A stretch of DNA of 64,000 nt from Alistipes_A hominis (GCF_014288115.1 NZ_JACOOK010000005.1:169319-233318), one strand, 5' to 3'; positions 25,426 to 34,767 are shown, counted from the stretch's first letter. The notes: a model not told the origin generated them from the sequence alone. Program-made: numbers and translations.

Positions 25426-27759
25426 TCAACGGACGGCTATCAGCTTGTAAGCGCCACCCTTCACTTCGAAACTCAGGTGCAGGTCGCTGGGCTGTTTTTT
25501 GATGAAACGAGCCACTTTATTGCGTACCGGACTGCCGTTCTTCCAGACGGTCGTCCCGTTGATCTTCACTTCGCGCACGCCCTGTTTCGGAGCGCCGATC
25601 ACCCCTTCGTACTCTTTCGGAAACTCCGTATCCAACACAAATACGTTCGGACTGGATTCGAAAGCCGACGTTACCCGGCCGATCGGAGTGACCACCGAAG
25701 CTTTCGCCCACGACAGGCCGGACGGCAACGGCAACACCCCGACCTTGTTGTAAGCCACGTCCATCGGACGGATACCGCAAATATACCGGTAAGCCACCGT
25801 CAGGCCTCCCCCGCTCCACGCGTGGTTGACGCTGCCGCCGCCGAATCCTTCGCTACCGATCCCCCACCCCTCGAAAAGCGTGGTGAAATAGTCGTTCCGC
25901 ACCATATTCGAAAAACGGCGGTTATGTCGTGCAAAACCTTCGTCGCCGTTCCCCATCTGCATCAGGGCTTCGAAAACGTATTTTTCCATATAGGGGCTCG
26001 CGTTCTCCTGCGAACGAAATACGTTCAGGATAGCCGGATATTTGTCCGGATCGGCCAGCCCGGATACGACCGCCAACGCATGAACGCGGTCATCGGTCGC
26101 TTTTTTGTACTCCGGATCGCGGTACTCCTTACCGTTCCAGAAATGACTGTTGAACGCCTGCTTCAGCGCCGCCATCTCTTCGGTATACGACCGGGCGTCG
26201 GCCGCATGGCCGAGCACTTCGGCCGCATTGCGCATCCCTTTGATCATCAAGTAATACCACGCATTTTGCAACGGCAGAATGTCGATATTGTCGCCCCAAT
26301 CGCCCCAATTCCATCCGCCGTCGCGCAGCAATACGGTTCCTTTGGGGCCCTTTTTCCATAGGGCGATGTAACGCTGTACGGCCGGATACACTTCGGCGAG
26401 CGTCTCCTTATCGCCCGTATACCAATAGTAGTTCCACAACCCGTAGTAACCCAGCGAAGCCATCACCTGGCCCGGCAGTTCCTTGTCCCAATTCGACGAC
26501 GGAACGGGGGCATAAATCACGCCGTCGGGCTTCTGCCATCCGGCAAGATTATGGAGCCATTTGCGGGTCAGTCGGTTGGCCGACTCGGACAGGGCGTAAA
26601 ACGCCTCTCCGGATTCATTGACCACATCTCCCGTCCACTGCGAACGCTCGCGGTCGGGACAATCCATGTAGGTATCGCGCATCGTAATATACAGCGTGCG
26701 CACGGCTTTGGTCAGGAAACGGTTGAACTCCGGATCGGAGCATTCGAACGTACCGACGAATTCGGTATCGTAACCGCTCTCGCGGAACTTCAGCTCCATC
26801 ACCTCCGCATCGGCAGGCACTACGTAGTAAACCCGGTGTCCGTTCGTCCACCCTTTGTTCTCGTAGTCCTGCACGCCGTCGCGGGCGATGTATTCGCAGC
26901 GCAGGTAATTATCCCCGCCGTTGTATTTCAAATAGTTATCGGTAAATATCTGCACTTTATCCCCGGACGAGGCCTTCAGTTTGATATAAGGCGTGATCTG
27001 TGCATTGTAAGGCAGCGTACAAACGATCGTATCGCCGTTGCGAACCTGAGACGGGTAGTCCTGCAACTCGCCCACCTTCCACAGCGGAATCGGCCGCAAC
27101 ACCAGCTTGTTCCATGGCCGGCTGCCTGCGGTTCCGTTTTCGACGGCCTGCGGCATCTCGTCGGCATTGAAGTCCGGCTGGTGCCATGCCCGTCCCGCCT
27201 TGCGGGCGTCGTACCGGATATTGGACTCGGCGAGCCGCATGTTCGGATCGGGAGGCGGACAGGTTCCGTAAGCCGGATTCGCCTCGCATTTCCACGAATC
27301 GTCGCTCAGGATATCGAACGAAGGGGTCTGGCAATCGAACAACAACCCGGCTTTCCCGCTGTCGTTATGCGAAAACGACGGCCGGCCGAAGTACCACAGC
27401 AACACGGCGATCGTATTCTCGCCGCGTTTTAGGTAAGGAGCAATCTCCACCTCATCGTAATAGGTATCGAGCGGATTGGGGCCCCGTTTCAGTCCGCCTT
27501 CGAAGACCACCGGCTTCCCGTTGATCCATAGCCAGTATTTGCTGTCCGCCCCGATCCGTGCGATCACGGAAGTCGGTACGTTCGGCAGGTTCACCTCTTT
27601 GCGGAAATTAAGCCAGGTGTTCGGCTGCTCCCGGGTAGTCCCCGAACTGATCCATTTGGCTTTCCATTCGACATTCTGTTCGGAACTCTTCGCCGTCGCA
27701 CGGTATCCGCACAACGACAACAGCAGGCCCATCACGATGGACAACACTTTCAGATTCAT
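25426..27759 (-). CDS. Glycoside hydrolase family 78 alpha-L-rhamnosidase
   Basis: A 777-residue secreted enzyme with an N-terminal signal peptide (MNLKVLSIVMGLLLSLCGYR). N-terminal beta-sandwich modules (about 30-330) precede an (alpha/alpha)6 barrel that carries the GH78 signature DCPDRERSQWTGD near residue 370, where conserved acidic residues act in catalysis, and WNWGDWGDN further on. A C-terminal beta domain closes the protein. The family removes terminal alpha-L-rhamnose from pectic or other glycans. It follows the NYN/CSD gene by 30 bp. No SusC/SusD pair is adjacent, so this is not a standard polysaccharide-utilisation locus. Confidence 0.9.
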   Translation of the reverse strand: MNLKVLSIVMGLLLSLCGYRATAKSSEQNVEWKAKWISSGTTREQPNTWLNFRKEVNLPNVPTSVIARIGADSKYWLWINGKPVVFEGGLKRGPNPLDTYYDEVEIAPYLKRGENTIAVLLWYFGRPSFSHNDSGKAGLLFDCQTPSFDILSDDSWKCEANPAYGTCPPPDPNMRLAESNIRYDARKAGRAWHQPDFNADEMPQAVENGTAGSRPWNKLVLRPIPLWKVGELQDYPSQVRNGDTIVCTLPYNAQITPYIKLKASSGDKVQIFTDNYLKYNGGDNYLRCEYIARDGVQDYENKGWTNGHRVYYVVPADAEVMELKFRESGYDTEFVGTFECSDPEFNRFLTKAVRTLYITMRDTYMDCPDRERSQWTGDVVNESGEAFYALSESANRLTRKWLHNLAGWQKPDGVIYAPVPSSNWDKELPGQVMASLGYYGLWNYYWYTGDKETLAEVYPAVQRYIALWKKGPKGTVLLRDGGWNWGDWGDNIDILPLQNAWYYLMIKGMRNAAEVLGHAADARSYTEEMAALKQAFNSHFWNGKEYRDPEYKKATDDRVHALAVVSGLADPDKYPAILNVFRSQENASPYMEKYVFEALMQMGNGDEGFARHNRRFSNMVRNDYFTTLFEGWGIGSEGFGGGSVNHAWSGGGLTVAYRYICGIRPMDVAYNKVGVLPLPSGLSWAKASVVTPIGRVTSAFESSPNVFVLDTEFPKEYEGVIGAPKQGVREVKINGTTVWKNGSPVRNKVARFIKKQPSDLHLSFEVKGGAYKLIAVR

Positions 27760-27789
27760 GGCTATTTATAGGTATGAGTTAAATCTCTG

Positions 27790-28719
27790 CTACAAATCGG
27801 GCTGCTCGTCGGACTCCAAATTCTCCACCTCCTCGGGCGTAAGTTTTCGCACGTTCTTGGCAACGTCCTGCTTCTGGGGATTTTGCTCGACGGTAAATTC
27901 CACCTTGTCTCCGACGGAGAGATCGCTGAACTCGCCGACCACGTCCTGATAATGGAAAAACAGGTTGTTGTTGGGATACTTGATAAACCCGAACCCGTTT
28001 TTCAGGCTCAGCACTTCGCTGACCTCGTACGATTTGGTTCGCTCGGTCTGCTGTCGGGAAGGATCCACCGGAACAAACAGGTCGTTAATCAGCGGATTGT
28101 TCTGCTCGATCCCGTAATCGATCACGTCGTGCATCGCGACCGGATAAGTCGCCATCGACAACAGTTCGTGCGAAGTTTTGGTAATCATCCGCACCCCTTC
28201 GTCGGTAGTATACTCGAAATCCCAGCTCAGCAGCATGACCCGCACGCCGAAGGACATCAATTTGCGCAGCAGAGGCGTATAATCCGTATCGGCGACGATC
28301 AACACGACGATATCCAGCCGCCGCATCATCACCAGTTCGAAAGCCTCCAGCGACAGCCATACGTCTATCCCTCGCTCCTCGCGTTTTCCGAGCAGGTTGC
28401 GCAGGGGCAGGTAATGCGGATGTATGCCCTCGGCCATCAGGATATCGTCGAAAACGCGGTCATTGTACAATTGGTTGCCGCGCTGAGCCGCATCCGCAGC
28501 GTTCAGGCGCCCCCTGAAATAGTGCGCTTCGGCAATCTGACACTGCAACGGTTCGACCCCTTCCTCCTCGGCGACGCGATGCTGGATAAAACGGTGCAAT
28601 CCTCCCAACGAAAGGCGCCGTTTCATGTGATGAATATAATTGTAATAATTCGATGCGTGCAACAAAAAATTCCCGTCGTAAAAAATGCCGATCCTACGGG
28701 ATTCAAAAGGTGATATCAT
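27790..28719 (-). CDS. NYN (PIN-like) nuclease domain protein with C-terminal cold-shock domain
   Basis: A 309-residue protein. The N-terminal NYN/LabA-like PIN domain (about 8-190) shows the acidic positions of this ribonuclease-like fold: GIFYDGNFLL at the start, VVLIVADTDYTPLL in the middle and a following LMSFGVRVMLLS. The C-terminal 65 residues (about 228-295) form an OB-fold cold-shock domain with GFGFIKYPNNNLFFHYQDV, the RNP-type motifs. The combination suggests an RNA-binding, RNA-cleaving protein, but the target is unknown. It is the first gene of a pair with the GH78 enzyme. Confidence 0.88.
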   Translation of the reverse strand: MISPFESRRIGIFYDGNFLLHASNYYNYIHHMKRRLSLGGLHRFIQHRVAEEEGVEPLQCQIAEAHYFRGRLNAADAAQRGNQLYNDRVFDDILMAEGIHPHYLPLRNLLGKREERGIDVWLSLEAFELVMMRRLDIVVLIVADTDYTPLLRKLMSFGVRVMLLSWDFEYTTDEGVRMITKTSHELLSMATYPVAMHDVIDYGIEQNNPLINDLFVPVDPSRQQTERTKSYEVSEVLSLKNGFGFIKYPNNNLFFHYQDVVGEFSDLSVGDKVEFTVEQNPQKQDVAKNVRKLTPEEVENLESDEQPDL

Positions 28720-29045
28720 ACCATTTATCTTTTCTCAATATTTGTTCTATAAATCAGTAAAAACCATTTATTTACACGCAAATTACCGGGATTGCGTATG
28801 AATTAAGATTTTCAAAATTATAATAATTTATTGAAAATACAATCTCCGATTCATTTTTTATCATTTCACAGTCCGCATACCGAATTCCTTTTTTGCAAAA
28901 TGAAGCATACAGGTGTTTGTAATAATCGGTATAAAGTTTAACTTTGAAAAAAATTTCGCCGTCCGCTACGGACGCACATCCGGCGGCCCGTCCGGCCCGG
29001 ACAAGTCCGTCGGCAACGGAATGAATCGCCTAAAGTACTGTAAAG
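28720..29045. other. AT-rich divergent intergenic region
   Basis: This 326-bp stretch lies between the minus-strand NYN gene and the plus-strand operon beginning at 29046. It is AT-rich to about 28950, then GC-rich. It contains the strong plus-strand promoter at 28916-28946. On the minus strand the best candidate is an imperfect TAATTTG at about 28779-28785. No gene or structured RNA could be supported. Confidence 0.6.
28916..28946 (+). promoter_or_regulatory. Complete Bacteroidetes promoter (-33 TTTG, 19 bp, -7 TAACTTTG)
   Basis: TTTG at 28916-28919 and TAACTTTG at 28939-28946 are separated by exactly 19 bp, the spacing of the Bacteroidetes primary sigma factor promoter. Transcription from here would read the six-gene operon starting at 29046 with a leader of about 90 nt. 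Confidence 0.8.
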
Positions 29046-29936
29046 ATGGATATTCGGAAATTGATTGAAGAGATTGACAGCATCCGGCAAATTGCCGAAA
29101 CGTGGAAGGAAACGGACAAAACGCCCGAGATCGAAAAAGGGATCGTACTCGATAAACTGAAAAAACTTTACGAAATGCTACTGCTGCCGCCGCAGCCGAC
29201 GCCGACCGTTGCGGAAACGGAATGTGCTATTCGCGCGGCGGAAGACACGGCAGCGCCCGCCGCAGTGCCGATCCCGACGGAGGAACCCGTCATCGGGAAC
29301 GAAATCGTTCCGGAAACGGTAAACGTCCCGCCGATCGTAGAACCGACCGCGCCGCCGGTCGCGGAAATCGAAACGACGGTCTCCGTCGAACAGCAGCTTT
29401 TCGGAGACGAGCAGACCGTCCGTCCGCGCATGGACAAACAGGTGATCCTGTCGTTGTACGGGGACGCTCCGACGCAGCCGACCCACCCGCATAACCCGAC
29501 GCCGCAGGCACGCTCCTACGAGGCTCCGCATCCGGCCCCGCCCGTTGCTGCGCCGGAACCGGCCGGACAAAACGGCCCGGCTTCCGACACGGCCGCCCAC
29601 AAAAAAGTGCTCGGCGAAACTTTCGCCAACGGAAACGGAGTCGCGATGAACGAAGTGCTCGGAAAACAAACGGCACACGCCGACGTGGCTTCCAAACTAC
29701 AATCGCAGAGCATCAGCGGCGACCTGCGCCAATGTATCGGGATCAACGACCGCTTCATGCTGATCCGCAGCCTGTTCAACGGGAATGCCGACCAGTATGC
29801 GGCGGCCATCGCGCAACTGAACGCCTTTACCGACCTGAACGACGCGCTGCTGTACATTCAGGAAAACTATCAGTGGGATCCGGACAGCGAAGGAGTGCGG
29901 CTGCTCGTGGATCTGCTGGAACGTAAACTGGGTTGA
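29046..29936 (+). CDS. Conserved hypothetical protein with Pro/Ala-rich linker
   Basis: A 296-residue protein I do not recognise by function. Residues 1-45 are strongly charged and helical (MDIRKLIEEIDSIRQIAETW), then comes a long low-complexity Pro/Ala/Glu/Val linker (about 48-195). A compact C-terminal region of about 80 residues (SGDLRQCIGINDRFMLIRSL through DLNDALLYIQENYQWDP) looks like a folded helical domain. No signal peptide or membrane helix is visible. It is the first gene after a strong promoter, and its stop overlaps the rsmI start (TGATG), so it is probably translationally coupled to rsmI. Confidence 0.82.
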   Translation: MDIRKLIEEIDSIRQIAETWKETDKTPEIEKGIVLDKLKKLYEMLLLPPQPTPTVAETECAIRAAEDTAAPAAVPIPTEEPVIGNEIVPETVNVPPIVEPTAPPVAEIETTVSVEQQLFGDEQTVRPRMDKQVILSLYGDAPTQPTHPHNPTPQARSYEAPHPAPPVAAPEPAGQNGPASDTAAHKKVLGETFANGNGVAMNEVLGKQTAHADVASKLQSQSISGDLRQCIGINDRFMLIRSLFNGNADQYAAAIAQLNAFTDLNDALLYIQENYQWDPDSEGVRLLVDLLERKLG

Positions 29937-30655
29937 TGCCGATGGCCAGGCTGTATCTCGTCCCGACCCCGATCGGAAACATGGATGATATCACGCTGCG
30001 GGCGGTCAAAGTCCTCTCGTCGGTCGATGTGATCCTGGCCGAGGACACCCGAACTTCCCAGGTATTACTAAAACATCTGGGAATCGAGAAAAAGATGTGG
30101 AGCCACCATAAGTTCAACGAACACGCCGCCGTCGAAGCGGTCGCGCAGACGATCGTCGACGGACAAAACATAGCGCTGATCTCCGACGCAGGCACGCCCG
30201 GCATCTCCGATCCCGGTTTCCTACTGGTACGCACCTGCATCGAACACGGCATCGACGTAGAAACATTGCCCGGCGCTACGGCATTCGTTCCGGCGCTGAT
30301 CGACAGCGGATTCCCGTGCGACCGGTTCTGTTTCGAAGGCTTCCTGCCCCCTAAGAAGGGCCGCTCCAAACGGTTGCAACAATTGGCGACCGAAGAACGC
30401 ACGATGATTTTCTACGAATCGCCTTACCGGCTGGTAAAAACGCTGGAGCAGTTCGCGGAACTGTTCGGCGGCGACCGTCCCGCATCCGTATCGCGCGAAC
30501 TAACCAAAAAATTCGAAGAAACCGTACGCGGCTCCCTCGCCGAACTGACCCGCCGTTTTTCGGAACGCGAGCCCAAAGGCGAAATCGTCCTGATCGTCGC
30601 CGGCAAGCCGCGCCGGGAACGCACGGACGACAGGAGCAATCACGAGACAGAATAA
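29936..30655 (+). CDS. rsmI: 16S rRNA (cytidine(1402)-2'-O)-methyltransferase RsmI
   Basis: A 239-residue tetrapyrrole-methylase-fold enzyme with all RsmI landmarks: LYLVPTPIGNMDDITLRA, AEDTRTSQVLLKHLGI, SDAGTPGISDPGF, LPGATAFVPALIDSGF and FEGFLPPKKGRS. It uses SAM to 2'-O-methylate C1402 of 16S rRNA at the decoding centre. The ATG at 29936 overlaps the preceding stop codon; ATG 29942 is an alternative. It is the second gene of the operon from 28916. Confidence 0.96.
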   Translation: MPMARLYLVPTPIGNMDDITLRAVKVLSSVDVILAEDTRTSQVLLKHLGIEKKMWSHHKFNEHAAVEAVAQTIVDGQNIALISDAGTPGISDPGFLLVRTCIEHGIDVETLPGATAFVPALIDSGFPCDRFCFEGFLPPKKGRSKRLQQLATEERTMIFYESPYRLVKTLEQFAELFGGDRPASVSRELTKKFEETVRGSLAELTRRFSEREPKGEIVLIVAGKPRRERTDDRSNHETE

Positions 30656-30674
30656 AATATCTTAGGAAAGAACC

Positions 30675-32033
30675 ATGAGCAACCGTTCCCCGCACCACTT
30701 GTCCGAAGCCCTCCGCAGCTTTCTCCGCAGCCGGTTCGATCTCAGCGCCGACAAGGCTTCCGAGGAAGAGGTGGTCGACAACATCCGCAAGGGCGTGGAG
30801 TTCAAGGGCACGAACCTATGGGTGCTGATTTTCGCCACGTTCGTCGCTTCGCTGGGACTCAACGTCAACTCGACGGCCGTTATCATCGGAGCCATGCTGA
30901 TCTCGCCGCTGATGGGGCCGATCATGGGCATGGGACTGTCCGTCGGGATCAACGATTTCGAGTTGCTGAAACGCTCGCTGCGCAACTTCGGTTTCATGGT
31001 GCTGGCCAGCATTTTCACCTCGACGCTCTACTTTTTCATTTCGCCGCTCAGCGGGGCCCAGAGCGAACTGTTGGCACGCACGACACCGACGACCTACGAC
31101 GTGCTGATCGCCTTTTTCGGCGGCCTGGCCGGAATCGTCGCCCAATCGCGCAAGGACCGTACGTCTACGGTCATCCCCGGCGTAGCCATCGCTACGGCGC
31201 TGATGCCGCCGCTGTGTACGGCCGGATTCGGATTAGCCACCCTGCAATTCAAATACTTCATCGGAGCGTTCTATCTGTTCTTTATCAATACGGTCTTCAT
31301 CGCGATCGCCACGTTCATCGTCGTGCGCTTTCTGCACTACTCGAAAAAGGAGTTCGTCGACAAAAACCGCGAAATGCGGGTCAGACGCTCGATCCTGCTG
31401 ATCGTGTTGGTCACGATCATCCCGAGCGTAGTGATCGGCTACCGGATCGTCAAACGCAGCCTTTTCGAAAACGACGTAAAACGATACGTGAATACGGTAT
31501 TCCAGTTCCCGAAAACGAAGGTCATCGAACATACCGGCATTTACCGGCCCGACAACGGGGAGAGTTACGTGGAGATTTACCTGATCGGCGAACCGATCTC
31601 GGACGAAATGATCGAAAACGCACGACTGCAAATGCCGCAGTACAACCTGCGGGACGTCCGTCTGGTCGTCCGCCAAAGCGGCGAAACGGACAACCTGAAT
31701 TTTTCGACGCTGCAAACCGGTTATCAGGAACTGCTATCCGAAAAAAACATTCGGATCAGGGAACTGGAAACGAAACTGTCGGCCTTTGCGACCGACACGC
31801 TGGCCGTCCGGGACATCACGGTCGAAATGCGCACGCTGGTGCCCGATCTGCACGACGTAACGCTTTCGAAAGCGGTGCGTTACAATACGGACAAAACGCC
31901 GGCCGACACGCTGGTGCTCTGCGTCATGCATCTGAACAAAGGAAAAAAACTCGCAGCCGGAGAACGGGAACGGATCGAGCAATGGCTGCGGGTACGAACC
32001 AAAACGGACAGTTTAAAACTATATACGGAATAA
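30675..32033 (+). CDS. DUF389/TIGR00341 family membrane protein
   Basis: A 452-residue protein. After about 50 cytoplasmic residues there are six or so membrane helices (about 50-250), including the family hallmark NSTAVIIGAMLISPLMGPIMG and a glycine/proline-rich PGVAIATALMPPLCTAGFGL. The soluble C-terminal half (about 260-450) is predicted alpha/beta with a heptad-like segment (LLSEKNIRIRELETKLSA). The function of the family is not established. It lies 19 bp after rsmI and 1 bp before the phosphatase gene. Confidence 0.9.
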   Translation: MSNRSPHHLSEALRSFLRSRFDLSADKASEEEVVDNIRKGVEFKGTNLWVLIFATFVASLGLNVNSTAVIIGAMLISPLMGPIMGMGLSVGINDFELLKRSLRNFGFMVLASIFTSTLYFFISPLSGAQSELLARTTPTTYDVLIAFFGGLAGIVAQSRKDRTSTVIPGVAIATALMPPLCTAGFGLATLQFKYFIGAFYLFFINTVFIAIATFIVVRFLHYSKKEFVDKNREMRVRRSILLIVLVTIIPSVVIGYRIVKRSLFENDVKRYVNTVFQFPKTKVIEHTGIYRPDNGESYVEIYLIGEPISDEMIENARLQMPQYNLRDVRLVVRQSGETDNLNFSTLQTGYQELLSEKNIRIRELETKLSAFATDTLAVRDITVEMRTLVPDLHDVTLSKAVRYNTDKTPADTLVLCVMHLNKGKKLAAGERERIEQWLRVRTKTDSLKLYTE

Positions 32034-32034
32034 A

Positions 32035-32823
32035 ATGCTGGATTACCGAGCAATATGCCTCAGCGCATGCGACCTGGCGCGCGAAGCGGGCGCCTACATC
32101 GCCGAACAGCGCAAAAGTTTCACGTTCGCGGACGTGGAGTTCAAAGGCGCGCAGAACCTGGTCTCATATGTCGACAAGCAGACCGAAAAGATGATCGTCG
32201 AACGGCTTCGCGAACTGACTCCCGACGCAGGATTCATCACCGAAGAAGGGACCGTGACCGCCGCCGTCGAAGGACAGCCGCTCAAATGGATCGTCGATCC
32301 GCTGGACGGCACGACCAATTTCGTGCACGATTTCTCGCCGTATTGCGTCAGCATCGCGCTGATGGACGAAGACGAGCTGACGGCGGGCGTGATTTACGAA
32401 GTGACCCGGGACGAACTGTTTTACGCCTGGCGCGGATCGTACGCCTATCTGAACGGGCAGCGCATCCGGGTTTCGGCGACCGACAAACTCGAAAACGCGC
32501 TGATCGCCATCGGATTCTCCTACGCGGCGCTGAACAAGACCGACGGGTTCGTGGACAGCCTCGTCCATTTTCAGAACACCACTAATGGAATCCGACGCGT
32601 AGGATCGGCCGCCGCAGACCTCGCTTATGTGGCCTGCGGACGCTGCGACGCTTTTTACCATACGGGACTCTCCCCGTGGGACGTAGCCGCAGGCGTTCTG
32701 ATTGCCCGGCAGGCCGGAGCGCGGATCACCGACTATGCAGGCGGAGACGACTATCTGTTCGGACGGCAGATTATCGCTTGCACGCCGAACATTTACGAAG
32801 ACTTCAAGCAAAAAGTACGATGA
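32035..32823 (+). CDS. Inositol-monophosphatase family protein
   Basis: A 262-residue Mg-dependent phosphatase of the SuhB/IMPase superfamily. The metal-binding motifs are present: TEEGT (GEE-like), IVDPLDGTTNFVH and SPWDVAAGVLIARQAGARI. Substrates in the family include inositol 1-phosphate, histidinol phosphate and PAP, and sequence alone does not decide. It lies 1 bp after the DUF389 gene and overlaps the following acyltransferase by 4 bp (ATGA). Confidence 0.92.
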   Translation: MLDYRAICLSACDLAREAGAYIAEQRKSFTFADVEFKGAQNLVSYVDKQTEKMIVERLRELTPDAGFITEEGTVTAAVEGQPLKWIVDPLDGTTNFVHDFSPYCVSIALMDEDELTAGVIYEVTRDELFYAWRGSYAYLNGQRIRVSATDKLENALIAIGFSYAALNKTDGFVDSLVHFQNTTNGIRRVGSAAADLAYVACGRCDAFYHTGLSPWDVAAGVLIARQAGARITDYAGGDDYLFGRQIIACTPNIYEDFKQKVR

Positions 32824-33749
32824 CTACGGGCGGCAGGATACAATATGCGTTGCTGATGGGCGCATGCCGGATAACGGGCATGTTCCCGAACCGGCTGTTG
32901 TATCATGCGCTAGCCCCTTTCATCTGTTTCGTCCTGCACCGGATCGTCCGCTACCGGCTGACCGTCGTGCGCACGAACCTGTCGAACTCATTCCCGGAAA
33001 AAAGCGCAGCGGAACTCCGTGAGATCGAAACGAAATTCTACCGCCACCTGTCCGAAGTCTTCGTGGACACGATCAAACTCGCGACGATCTCGCGCAAGGA
33101 GATCCTCGAACGGATGGTTTACCGCGACGTGGAAGCGCAGGAAGAGGCCATGCGCGGACGCAACTGGATCTCGGCGATGTCCCACTACGGATCGTGGGAA
33201 CTGACGATCAACTACGCCTGCCACAGCGACCACCGGGTACTGGCCGTCTACCGCCCGCTGCACAGCGAGGCGTTCGACCTCTTCTACCACAAAGCCCGAT
33301 CCCGTTTCGGCACGCAGCCGGTTCCGATGAACAACATCCTGCAGGAAACGCTGAAATCCAAACGCAAAGGGGCCCGGCCGGTCAGTGTCGCGCTGATCGC
33401 CGACCAGACGCCGCCTTGGCACGAAATCAAGCACTGGTACCGGTTCCTGGGACAGGACACGCCATTTTTTTCGGGCGTGGAAAAAATGGCGTTGCGGTTG
33501 AAAATGCCGGTCTACTTCATGTATGTCCGCAAAACCTCGCCGCAGCATTACGAAGCGGAACTGCAACGAATCTACGACGGCGAAGAAGCGGTCGCTCCGC
33601 ACGAAATCACCGAACGCTACATCAGCCGGCTCGAGGCGATGATTCGGGAAACGCCCGAATTGTGGATGTGGTCGCACCGACGGTGGAAGCATAAAAAACC
33701 CGCGGATTACGACATCACCCATTCCGAAAAAGAAACCGAAGCCCGATAA
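32820..33749 (+). CDS. LpxL/HtrB-like lysophospholipid acyltransferase family protein
   Basis: A 309-residue membrane-associated acyltransferase. After an N-terminal hydrophobic stretch (about 25-45), the HX4E catalytic motif appears as HYGSWE (about residue 120), followed by the ADQTP and PFFSGVEKMALRLKMPVY segments typical of the late lipid A acyltransferases LpxL/LpxM. It probably adds an acyl chain to lipid A or a related lipid. The start is the ATG overlapping the stop of the phosphatase gene; the longer open frame upstream is inside that gene. Confidence 0.9.
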   Translation: MTTGGRIQYALLMGACRITGMFPNRLLYHALAPFICFVLHRIVRYRLTVVRTNLSNSFPEKSAAELREIETKFYRHLSEVFVDTIKLATISRKEILERMVYRDVEAQEEAMRGRNWISAMSHYGSWELTINYACHSDHRVLAVYRPLHSEAFDLFYHKARSRFGTQPVPMNNILQETLKSKRKGARPVSVALIADQTPPWHEIKHWYRFLGQDTPFFSGVEKMALRLKMPVYFMYVRKTSPQHYEAELQRIYDGEEAVAPHEITERYISRLEAMIRETPELWMWSHRRWKHKKPADYDITHSEKETEAR

Positions 33750-33756
33750 CCCGCCT

Positions 33757-34767
33757 ATGAAACCGGTCAAAGTCGTTATCCTAAACTGGAACGGCCGTTC
33801 GCACCTCGAACGGTTCCTGCCGGTGCTGGTCGCCCGTACCCCCGGCGCAGACATCGTCGTCGCCGACAACGGATCGACGGACGATTCGGCGGATTTCATC
33901 CGGGCGCGGTTTCCGCAGGTTGAACTGCTGTTGCTGGATCGGAATTACGGCTTTGCCGAAGGATACAACCGGGCCCTGGCCCGGATCGAAGCCGACTACT
34001 GCGTCCTGCTCAATTCGGACGTCGAGGTGACCGAAGGATGGCTCGCTCCGCTGGTGGAACTGCTCGAACGGGACTCGGCGGCGGCGGCCGTCGCTCCCAA
34101 GATCCGTTCCTACGCCAATCCCGGCAAATTCGAATACGCCGGGGCCGCCGGCGGCTTCATCGATTTTTTGGGCTATCCGTTCTGCCGCGGGCGAATCCTC
34201 GACACGATCGAGTCCGACCGGGGGCAATACGACGCCCCGCGCGAAGTGTTTTGGGCGTCGGGAGCGTGTATGCTGGTGCGCAGCGAAGTATTCCGACGAC
34301 TCGGCGGCTTCGACGGCGATTTTTTCGCCCACATGGAGGAGATCGACTTCTGCTGGCGGGCGCAACTGGCCGGATACCGGATCCGGGTCGAACCGCGCAG
34401 CACGGTGTTCCATGTCGGCGGCGGAACGTTGCCGAACAACAGTCCGCAGAAAATTTACCTGAATTTCCGTAACAATCTCTGCATGTTGTTCAAGAATCTG
34501 TCGCCCGGCACTTTCTGGCCGGTACTGTTCTCCCGGATGGTACTGGACGGTATGGCGGCGCTCGTGTTCCTCGTTCAGGGCCACCCCGACTTCTTTAAAA
34601 AGGTATTCCGGGCCCACATCGATTTTCACAGGCAGCGGAAATCGCTGCACGAAAAAAGACGTGCGATCCAACGGCACCGCGTCGCGCGCCCGCACGGTAT
34701 CCTGCGCAACAGCATCATCCTACTGCACGCCTTCGGCTACCGCACTTTCGACAAAGTCATGCGGTAG
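33757..34767 (+). CDS. Glycosyltransferase family 2
   Basis: A 336-residue GT2, similar in layout to the 10341-11237 enzyme: VVILNWNGRSHLERF, VADNGSTDDS, YGFAEGYNRAL, LLNSDVEV (in place of DXD) and the EEIDFCWRAQLAGY acceptor region. A hydrophobic segment near residues 255-275 suggests membrane contact. It is the last gene of the operon, 7 bp after the lipid A-type acyltransferase, which hints at a role in lipid or cell-surface glycosylation (inference). Confidence 0.9.
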   Translation: MKPVKVVILNWNGRSHLERFLPVLVARTPGADIVVADNGSTDDSADFIRARFPQVELLLLDRNYGFAEGYNRALARIEADYCVLLNSDVEVTEGWLAPLVELLERDSAAAAVAPKIRSYANPGKFEYAGAAGGFIDFLGYPFCRGRILDTIESDRGQYDAPREVFWASGACMLVRSEVFRRLGGFDGDFFAHMEEIDFCWRAQLAGYRIRVEPRSTVFHVGGGTLPNNSPQKIYLNFRNNLCMLFKNLSPGTFWPVLFSRMVLDGMAALVFLVQGHPDFFKKVFRAHIDFHRQRKSLHEKRRAIQRHRVARPHGILRNSIILLHAFGYRTFDKVMR

